From Qipengyuania pelagi (GTDB lineage: Bacteria; Pseudomonadota; Alphaproteobacteria; Sphingomonadales; Sphingomonadaceae), in NCBI RefSeq assembly GCF_009827295.1, contig NZ_WTYD01000001.1, positions 930,001 through 994,000 on the forward strand: 64,000 bases of DNA, written 5' to 3'. The position numbers were made by a program, and so were the translations under genes. Shown here piece by piece: positions 58,041 to 64,000 of this stretch. The stretch's first letter is position 1, and every line of letters starts with the position of its first letter. Under the pieces are notes generated by a model that saw only the letters and a list, made by a program, of their open reading frames with translations, was not told the origin of the DNA and did no database searches.

Positions 58041-58415
58041 TTACTCCTCGCTCTGTGTCGCCTTGTTCTTCGTGCGCAGGTGATCGAGCGAGTCCAGTCC
58101 GGGGCCCTCCCACGGCGAAATCGGTCGCGTATCGACTCTCTTGCGATCCGCACGCGCCTTGGCCTTCACGGCGAGGCCGCGGCGCCGCGCGTCTTCGAAG
58201 GCGGCCTGGAATTTCTCGCCATCGAGCCGTGCGCGCAATCTGTACGCGGCCTGCCTGCTCATGCCCACGCTCCGCGCAGCTTCCGCCACGCTCCCACATT
58301 CGGACAGGGCGCGCAGGAAGGCGGAGACCTTCGGAACGGTCCAGCGATAATCGGCATTGCGCCGGGGCTGCCTGGCCTTGGGAGGCGAATCGGAGGGAAT
58401 GTCTGGTTCGTCCAT
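58041..58415 (-). CDS. HTH protein of unknown family
   Basis: 124 aa. A helix-turn-helix is clear in the middle: PKVSAFLRALSECGSVAEAA, RSVGMSRQAAYRLRARLDGE. Flanked by basic and Pro-rich tails. Looks like the small sphingomonad HTH proteins related to terminase-small-subunit or resolvase-type HTH domains. Its 3' flank holds three TGTAACCTT-like repeats. Confidence 0.7.
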   Translation of the reverse strand: MDEPDIPSDSPPKARQPRRNADYRWTVPKVSAFLRALSECGSVAEAARSVGMSRQAAYRLRARLDGEKFQAAFEDARRRGLAVKAKARADRKRVDTRPISPWEGPGLDSLDHLRTKNKATQSEE

Positions 58416-58537
58416 GGCGTGGATTAGGCCATAGAAACCCGCACTCGGGACAGCGCTTTTTTAGTCGAATCCCGCCGCCGCGCCTCGCTTCGCCGGTGAG
58501 AGGGGCGGAGGGCGATCGGACCCTCCGCCACCAGACC

Positions 58538-59458
58538 TTATTCGGTCGGAAGGAAATCCGGCACCGAAAGATAGCGTTCCCCGGTGTCGTAATTGAACCC
58601 CATGACGCGCGTGCCCGCATCGAGTTCGCCGAGCTTCTGCTTGATCGCGGCGAGAGTCGCGCCGCTGGAAATGCCCACCAGCAGGCCTTCCTTCGCCGCG
58701 CATTGCCGCGCCATGTCCTTCGCATCCTCGGGATCGACCTGGATCGCCCCGTCGATCGACTGGGTGTGGAGGTTGTCCGGGACGAAGCCTGCGCCGATGC
58801 CCTGGATCGGGTGCGGGCCGGGCTGGCCGCCGCTGATGACAGGCGAAGCCGCAGGCTCGACGGCATAGGCCTTGAAGCCGCTCCAACGCTCTTTCAGCAG
58901 TTCGGCGCAGCCGGTCAGATGGCCGCCCGTGCCGACGCCGGTAATCATCACGTCGATGGGGTTGTCCTTGAAATCCTCGTAAATTTCTTCCGCCGTTGTG
59001 CGGACGTGGACCTTCCAGTTCGATTCATTGTCGAACTGGCTCGGCATCCAGGCGCCATCGGTTTCCCTGACGAGTTCCTGTGCACGCGCGATCGCGCCCT
59101 TCATCCCGCCTTCCTTGGGCGTCAGGTCGAAACTGGCGCCATAGGCGAGCATCAGGCGTCGGCGCTCGACGCTCATGCTTTCGGGCATGACCAGCACGAG
59201 CCTATAGCCCTTGACCGCCGCCGCCATGGCGAGGCCGATGCCGGTATTGCCGCTGGTCGGCTCGATGATGGTGCCGCCGGGCTTGAGCTTGCCTGCCTTT
59301 TCCGCGTCTTCGACCATGGCGAGGCCGATGCGGTCCTTGATCGATCCGCCGGGATTGGCCCGCTCGCTCTTCACCCAGACCTCGTGGTCGGGGAACAGGC
59401 GCGAAAGGCGGATATGCGGCGTGTTGCCGATGGTTTCGAGGACGGATTGGGCTTTCAT
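58538..59458 (-). CDS. cysK: Cysteine synthase A
   Basis: 306 aa. PLP enzyme forming cysteine from O-acetylserine and sulfide. Motifs: [20 protein letters not shown] (PLP Lys), [20 protein letters not shown] (substrate loop), [17 protein letters not shown] (phosphate cup), [14 protein letters not shown] and [14 protein letters not shown]. Its ATG overlaps the stop of the MFS gene (TGATG). Confidence 0.95.
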   Translation of the reverse strand: MKAQSVLETIGNTPHIRLSRLFPDHEVWVKSERANPGGSIKDRIGLAMVEDAEKAGKLKPGGTIIEPTSGNTGIGLAMAAAVKGYRLVLVMPESMSVERRRLMLAYGASFDLTPKEGGMKGAIARAQELVRETDGAWMPSQFDNESNWKVHVRTTAEEIYEDFKDNPIDVMITGVGTGGHLTGCAELLKERWSGFKAYAVEPAASPVISGGQPGPHPIQGIGAGFVPDNLHTQSIDGAIQVDPEDAKDMARQCAAKEGLLVGISSGATLAAIKQKLGELDAGTRVMGFNYDTGERYLSVPDFLPTE

Positions 59459-60774
59459 CAGATACGCTCCTGGAGCTTTTCTTCGGGGGTTTCCTCCACC
59501 AACTCCTGGGGAGGGTCGAAGGTCCTCGTCATCCGCAGGACCGGAAAAATACGCGCCCATAGCGCGACCGTCACGATCGCGCCGATCCCGCCGGCGACCA
59601 CGGCGAGGGCGGGACCGAACACGCTGGCAAGGAAGCCCGAAAACGCGTCGCCCCCTTCGTTGGAGGCGCTGATCGTCAGCAGGCTGGCGGAAGAGACGCG
59701 CCCGCGCTTGTCGTCGGGCGTGTGCAGCTGGATCAGCGATTGGCGGATATAGACGCTGAACATGTCCGCCGCGCCCACGATCACCAGCATGGCGAGCGAT
59801 AGCGGCATGGAGCGCGACACGCCGAAGACGATCGTGGCGATACCGAAGACCGCGACCGCCCACAGCATCTTCGGCCCGACGTTTGTCTTGAGCGGGCGGA
59901 AACTGAACCACATCGCCGTGATCGCCGCACCCACTGCGGGCGCCGCCGCCAATTGGGCAAGGCCGGTCTCCCCTACCTGGAGAATGTCATAGGCGAAGGG
60001 CGGAAACAGCGCGGTCGCTCCAGCCAAGAACACCGCCATCAGATCGAGTGTAATCGCGCCCAGCACCATCTTGTTACGGATGACGTAGCGCCATCCGTCG
60101 ATCACCTGTCCGATCGGCCGCTGCGCCCCCGTGATCGGCGATCGCGGCACCTTTCCGATCGTGCTGATGGCGACGATCGCGACGAGGAACAGTACGCTCG
60201 CTATCCCATAGGGCAGGGCCGGGGCCTGGTCATAGGCGTATCCGCCCACTGCCGGGCCGACGATCATGCCGGTCTGCCAAGCGATCGAAGAAAGCGCGAT
60301 CGCATTGGGCAGGATTGGCTTGGGCACGAGATTGGGCGCGAGCGCGGACAGGGCCGGGCCGTTGAAGGCACGCACGACGCCAAGCAAGACCGCGACGGCG
60401 AAGAGCGAGGAAAGCTGCAGCTCTCCGGTAAAAGTCAGCCAGGCGAGGATCACCGATCCCACCAATTGGAGCAGGATCGTAAGTCGGGCCACCGTCTTGC
60501 GATTGAACCGATCGGCAGCCAGCCCGGAAAACGGCGATAGCACGAATAGCGGCAGGAATTGGAGAAGGCCGATCAGCGCGAGCTGGCCCGAGGCGGCAAA
60601 GGCATCCATCCCGCTCTCTCGCGCGATTGTGTAGGTCTGCCAGCCGATGATCAGGATCATCGCATATTGCCCAACCACCATCGCGAACCGCGCGACGAGA
60701 TAGGAGCGGAAATTATGGATGCGGAGCGGCGAAGCGTCCGGATCGATCGCAGTAGTGTGTTCGGTAGAGCTCAC
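59458..60774 (-). CDS. MFS transporter
   Basis: 438 aa from GTG at 60774 ([17 protein letters not shown]); the frame extends to an ATG at 60813. Twelve membrane segments; MFS motif A-like [20 protein letters not shown] after TM2. Similar to the EntS/YfmO-like (MFS_3) exporters. Substrate unknown. Coupled to cysK. Confidence 0.88.
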   Translation of the reverse strand: MSSTEHTTAIDPDASPLRIHNFRSYLVARFAMVVGQYAMILIIGWQTYTIARESGMDAFAASGQLALIGLLQFLPLFVLSPFSGLAADRFNRKTVARLTILLQLVGSVILAWLTFTGELQLSSLFAVAVLLGVVRAFNGPALSALAPNLVPKPILPNAIALSSIAWQTGMIVGPAVGGYAYDQAPALPYGIASVLFLVAIVAISTIGKVPRSPITGAQRPIGQVIDGWRYVIRNKMVLGAITLDLMAVFLAGATALFPPFAYDILQVGETGLAQLAAAPAVGAAITAMWFSFRPLKTNVGPKMLWAVAVFGIATIVFGVSRSMPLSLAMLVIVGAADMFSVYIRQSLIQLHTPDDKRGRVSSASLLTISASNEGGDAFSGFLASVFGPALAVVAGGIGAIVTVALWARIFPVLRMTRTFDPPQELVEETPEEKLQERI

Positions 60775-60860
60775 ATGCGCGCATTGGCAAAGCCGTCGTG
60801 CCTTGCAAAGCAAGTTCGCCTGTCCGGCTCACGCACCGGACTTGTCACGAAGCAGAAGCG

Positions 60861-61199
60861 TCAGCGCAGCTTGCGCAGGCGCGGATTGGGCTGAAGCGTA
60901 TCGATCATGGCCAGGAAATCGTCGATCCTGAGGATTCGCTCGAACTGATAGCCCGCGCGATTGTCGCGGCTCCAGATGCAATAGGCCTCGATCCGGCCGA
61001 TCACCGGGAGGCGTACGATCACGCGATCGCCGCGCTCCGTCTGGCGGGCATCGTCGATCATGAAGCCGTTGGCGGAGATATTCGCGATATGCATCCGCAC
61101 GTCGCCATCGCGATAATGTTCCGCAATCACAGGATGGTCGACCGGATGGCGCGCCATGCGTCGCTGGTCGGTCACGCTGAGCTGGGCTCCGGCAGACAT
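60861..61199 (-). CDS. PilZ domain protein
   Basis: 112 aa. PilZ beta-barrel with the c-di-GMP binding signatures RRMARHPVDHPVIAE (RxxxR region) and IANISANGFMIDD (NxSxxG), then RVIVRLPVIGRIEAYCIWSR. Likely a c-di-GMP-responsive protein. Confidence 0.88.
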   Translation of the reverse strand: MSAGAQLSVTDQRRMARHPVDHPVIAEHYRDGDVRMHIANISANGFMIDDARQTERGDRVIVRLPVIGRIEAYCIWSRDNRAGYQFERILRIDDFLAMIDTLQPNPRLRKLR

Positions 61200-61324
61200 G
61201 GATTGGGACCCTCCGATGAATGACCCGGACGATCCGGGGGAAGGCCGATATTTACCGGAGAAAGGCTGACGAATCGTAAAACAGAAAGGAAAGATAGGCC
61301 CTTGTTCGTTCGTCCCGTCGCCGC

Positions 61325-62554
61325 TCAGGCGCGGATGATCGCATGTTTCTTCTTGCCGAGGCTGAGTCGCGCCTGCTCGCCAGGGGCCAAAGTCACGAGA
61401 TGGCCCGGGTCGGTGATGGTCTCGCCGTCTATCTTGACCGCGCCTTCGGCCAGCTTGCGCTTCGCCTCGCCATTGGAGGCGGTGAAGCCCAGTTCGGTGA
61501 GGGCCGCGCCGATGCGCACGCCATCGGGACCGATATCGAGCGCGGGCAGATCCTCGCCCGAACCACCGCCCGCAAAGGTTTCGGACGCCGTCGCCTCGGC
61601 CGTGCGCGCCGCATCCTCTCCCCGCACCAGCGCGGTGACCGCATTGGCCAGCGCGACCTTCGCAGTGTTGATTTCAGCGCCTTCGAGCGCTTCGAGCCGC
61701 GCGATCTCGTCCAGCGGCATGTCGGTGAAAAGGCGCAGGAAACGGCCCACATCCCGATCGTCGGTGTTGCGCCAGAATTGCCAGAAATCGTAATTCGGCA
61801 GCTGCGCCTCGTTCAGCCAGACTGCGCCGGACACCGATTTGCCCATCTTGGTCCCATCCGCGCGGGTGATGAGCGGGGTGGTGAGGCCGAACACCTCCTC
61901 GCCATCCATCCGCCGCGACAGCTCGACCCCGTTGACGATATTGCCCCATTGATCGCTGCCGCCCATTTGCAGCCGCACCCCCATCTCGCGGTTGAGATGG
62001 CGGAAATCGTATCCTTGCAGGATCATGTAGTTGAATTCGAGGAAGGTCATCGGCTGTTCGCGTTCGAGCCGCAGCCGCACCGAATCGAAGGACAGCATCC
62101 GGTTGACGGTGAAATGCGTGCCGACCTTCTGCAGCATCTCGATATAGCCGATCTGCCCGAGCCAATCGTGATTGTTGACCATCACCGCATCGGTCGGCCC
62201 GTCGCCGAAGGTCAGCAGCTTTTCGAAGGCGGTGCGGATCGAAGCGATATTGTCCTCGATCGCGGCGTCGGTGAGCATCTTGCGCACCTCGTCCTTGCCG
62301 GTCGGATCGCCGATCCGCGTGGTCCCGCCCCCCATCACCACTACCGGCTTGTGCCCGGCCTGTTGCAGGCGGCGCAGCAGCATGATCGAAACCAGATTGC
62401 CGACATGAAGCGAGGGCGCGGTCGCATCGAAACCGACATAGCCGGGCACGATCTTTCCCGCGGCGGCGGCATCGAGCCCTTCCGCGTCGGTTACTTGATG
62501 GATATAGCCGCGCTCGTCGAGCACGCGCAGGAGATCGGATGTGTAGCTGCTCAT
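61325..62554 (-). CDS. tyrS: Tyrosine-tRNA ligase
   Basis: 409 aa. Class I synthetase: HIGH-like ATAPSLHVGNLVSIMLLRRL, tyrosine pocket NYMILQGYDFRHLNREMGVR with GGSDQWGNIVNGVELSRR, KMSKS-like TKMGKSVSGAVWL, and a C-terminal S4 RNA-binding domain (KRKLAEGAVKIDGETITDPG). Confidence 0.97.
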   Translation of the reverse strand: MSSYTSDLLRVLDERGYIHQVTDAEGLDAAAAGKIVPGYVGFDATAPSLHVGNLVSIMLLRRLQQAGHKPVVVMGGGTTRIGDPTGKDEVRKMLTDAAIEDNIASIRTAFEKLLTFGDGPTDAVMVNNHDWLGQIGYIEMLQKVGTHFTVNRMLSFDSVRLRLEREQPMTFLEFNYMILQGYDFRHLNREMGVRLQMGGSDQWGNIVNGVELSRRMDGEEVFGLTTPLITRADGTKMGKSVSGAVWLNEAQLPNYDFWQFWRNTDDRDVGRFLRLFTDMPLDEIARLEALEGAEINTAKVALANAVTALVRGEDAARTAEATASETFAGGGSGEDLPALDIGPDGVRIGAALTELGFTASNGEAKRKLAEGAVKIDGETITDPGHLVTLAPGEQARLSLGKKKHAIIRA

Positions 62555-62583
62555 GACGGGCGCCGCGCTAGCATGGGGGAGGG

Positions 62584-63135
62584 ATGGTGCAAACGCTGGA
62601 ATCGTCGGTTATGGAATTGATCCCGCATCCCGCGTTTCCGCCGCGTCATGTCACGCGGATCTTCGCTTCGGTCTCGCAGAAAGACCCGCGCTGGCTTCAG
62701 GCGCGCTGGCGGGTAGAAGGGGCGGGCGCGATCGTGGTGCCAGTCTTCGCCGGACGCAGGCGCGCGGACGGACTGTGGCGGACGACCTGTTTCGAACTGT
62801 TCTGCGGCGATGGGCCGTCCTACGCCGAATTCAATTTCGCGCCATCGGAAGCCTGGGCGGCTTACGATTTCGACGGATATCGCGAGGGGATGCGCGACAG
62901 GCCGGTGTCGCCCCAGCCAACGATCTCATGGCGCGGCGGGCGCTCCAGCCTAGCTATCCTCGATGTGGCGATTCCGCGCGCTGCCATCCTTTCGGGCGCG
63001 CTCGCGATCAGCGCGGTCATCGAGGAAGAGGGGGGCGCGAAGAGCTTCTGGGCGCTGGCCCATCCACCCGGCGATCCCGACTTCCACCATCGCACTTGCT
63101 TCGCCGCGACGCTTGCGCCACCCGTTTCACCATGA
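62584..63135 (+). CDS. DOMON-like (MurB-type) protein
   Basis: 183 aa (or from the ATG at 62611, MELIPHPAFPPRHV). Matches the DOMON_murB_like family in its pattern: VVPVFAGRRRADGLWRTTCF, ELFCGDGPSYAEFNFAPSEA, WAAYDFDGYREGMRD, and a C-terminal KSFWALAHPPGDPDFHHRTC. Presumed carbohydrate or ligand binding. ATGA overlap with the NamZ-like gene suggests a cell-wall-recycling context. Confidence 0.82.
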   Translation: MVQTLESSVMELIPHPAFPPRHVTRIFASVSQKDPRWLQARWRVEGAGAIVVPVFAGRRRADGLWRTTCFELFCGDGPSYAEFNFAPSEAWAAYDFDGYREGMRDRPVSPQPTISWRGGRSSLAILDVAIPRAAILSGALAISAVIEEEGGAKSFWALAHPPGDPDFHHRTCFAATLAPPVSP

Positions 63136-64000
63136 AATTCGGTATCGACCAGCTCCTCGCCGACCCAGACCTTCGCCGTCCGCTCGAACGCAAGCGAGTG
63201 GCGCTCGTTGCGCATCCCGCTTCCGTGACCGAGCGTTTGACGCACAGCCTCGATGCGCTGATCGCGGCGGGCATCAACGTCACCAGCGCCTTCGGCCCGC
63301 AGCATGGGCTTAAGGGCGACAAACAGGACAATATGGTCGAAACCGCGGACGAGACCGATCCGCAATACGGCATCCCCGTCTTCAGCCTCTATGGCGAGGT
63401 GCGACGCCCGACGGGCCAGATGATGTCGAGCGCGGACGTGTTCCTGTTCGACCTCCAGGATCTCGGCTGCCGTATCTACACCTTCGTCACGACGCTGCTC
63501 TATATGCTCGAAGAGGCGGCGAGGCATGGCAAGACTGTCTGGGTGCTCGATCGCCCCAATCCGGCGGGGCGACCGGTCGAAGGAACGCTGCTCGTGCCCG
63601 GTCAGGAAAGCTTCGTCGGCGCCGCGCCGATGCCGATGCGTCATGGACTGACGCTGGGCGAGATGGGTCATTGGTTCGTCAAGCATTTCGGGCTCGACGT
63701 GGATTATCGCGTGATCGAAATGGATGGCTGGCAGCCCGAAGGAGCCGGATTCGGCTGGCCGCAGGATCGCATCTGGATCAATCCCTCACCCAACGCTGCC
63801 AATGTGAACATGGCCCGCGCCTATGCCGGAACGGTCATGCTCGAGGGCACGAATCTGAGCGAGGGAAGGGGCACCACCCGCCCGCTCGAAGTGCTGTTCG
63901 GCGCGCCGGATGTGGACGCCAAGGCGGTTATGGCCGAGATGGAGCGGATGGCTCCCGACTGGCTGAACGGCTGCGCGATCCGCGAATGCTGGTTCGAACC
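63132..64000 (+). CDS. Exo-beta-N-acetylmuramidase NamZ-like (DUF1343), 3' end cut by window
   Basis: The first 289 residues of a ~380-400-aa DUF1343/NamZ protein. Motifs: RKRVALVAHPASVTE, SAFGPQHGLKGDKQDN, VFSLYGEVRRPTGQMMSSAD, VFLFDLQDLGCRIYTFVTTL, VLDRPNPAGRPVEGTLLVPG, PMPMRHGLTLGEMGHWF and LEGTNLSEGRGTTRPLEVLF. NamZ removes terminal MurNAc from peptidoglycan fragments. No obvious signal peptide, so possibly cytoplasmic here. Confidence 0.92.
   Translation, partial: MKFGIDQLLADPDLRRPLERKRVALVAHPASVTERLTHSLDALIAAGINVTSAFGPQHGLKGDKQDNMVETADETDPQYGIPVFSLYGEVRRPTGQMMSSADVFLFDLQDLGCRIYTFVTTLLYMLEEAARHGKTVWVLDRPNPAGRPVEGTLLVPGQESFVGAAPMPMRHGLTLGEMGHWFVKHFGLDVDYRVIEMDGWQPEGAGFGWPQDRIWINPSPNAANVNMARAYAGTVMLEGTNLSEGRGTTRPLEVLFGAPDVDAKAVMAEMERMAPDWLNGCAIRECWFE

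Overview
The window is high-GC alphaproteobacterial chromosome. Gene content and order (enolase; a ribH/ribB-like pair; a complete mreB-mreC-mreD-mrdA-rodA row; L25 with pth; split glyQ/glyS; ppdK; a LiuR-type MerR gene beside an acyl-CoA dehydrogenase; a murB-type DOMON gene beside a NamZ/DUF1343 gene) point to Sphingomonadales, most likely an Erythrobacter/Qipengyuania-like member of the Erythrobacteraceae. That placement is inference; no 16S gene is present.

Layout. 1-4.37 kb is core chromosome: a YqjD/YqjE-like membrane pair, eno, ribH, and a RibB that carries an extra N-terminal helix-turn-helix and a degenerate RibA half, with two identical palindromes upstream. 4.37-32.93 kb is a genomic island integrated in a tRNA-Lys(CTT) gene. 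A 52-bp direct repeat of the tRNA 3' half marks both ends (4372-4423 and 32879-32930), the intact tRNA is rebuilt at the right end, and a tyrosine integrase lies next to it. 32.9-64 kb returns to core genes.

The island has four parts. (a) A type I restriction-modification operon, hsdM-hsdS-[NYN nuclease]-[DUF262/HNH, GmrSD-like]-hsdR. (b) A nucleotide/base-modification-like cassette at 14.8-18.7 kb: a MazG-like NTP pyrophosphatase, an unknown small protein and an XRE-ImmA/IrrE protease on the plus strand, converging on a thymidylate-synthase-like enzyme and an alpha-glutamyl/putrescinyl-thymine-pyrophosphorylase (clade 3)-like protein on the minus strand. The TS-like protein has Asp where ThyA has Asn177, the change known to switch specificity from dUMP to dCMP, and Tyr where ThyA has Trp80. 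This is the best candidate for an undescribed system. (c) A metal-resistance block: DmeF-type cation efflux, a CzcI-like protein, a CzcC/small lipoprotein/CzcB/CzcA efflux system, DUF3147 and ChrA. (d) A lower-GC right end with three unrecognised genes behind a repeated 15-bp element, then the integrase.

The core part after the island holds rod-shape and wall synthesis, mutL, small lipoproteins, a MaoC protein, pth/rplY, two tandem TraB/GumN proteins, an XRE regulator with a membrane protein, glyQ/glyS (with an unusual base-composition patch inside glyS), ppdK, a methyltransferase and comF, hisI, liuR-like and acyl-CoA dehydrogenase genes, cysK, an MFS transporter, a PilZ protein, tyrS, and a DOMON/NamZ pair cut by the window end.
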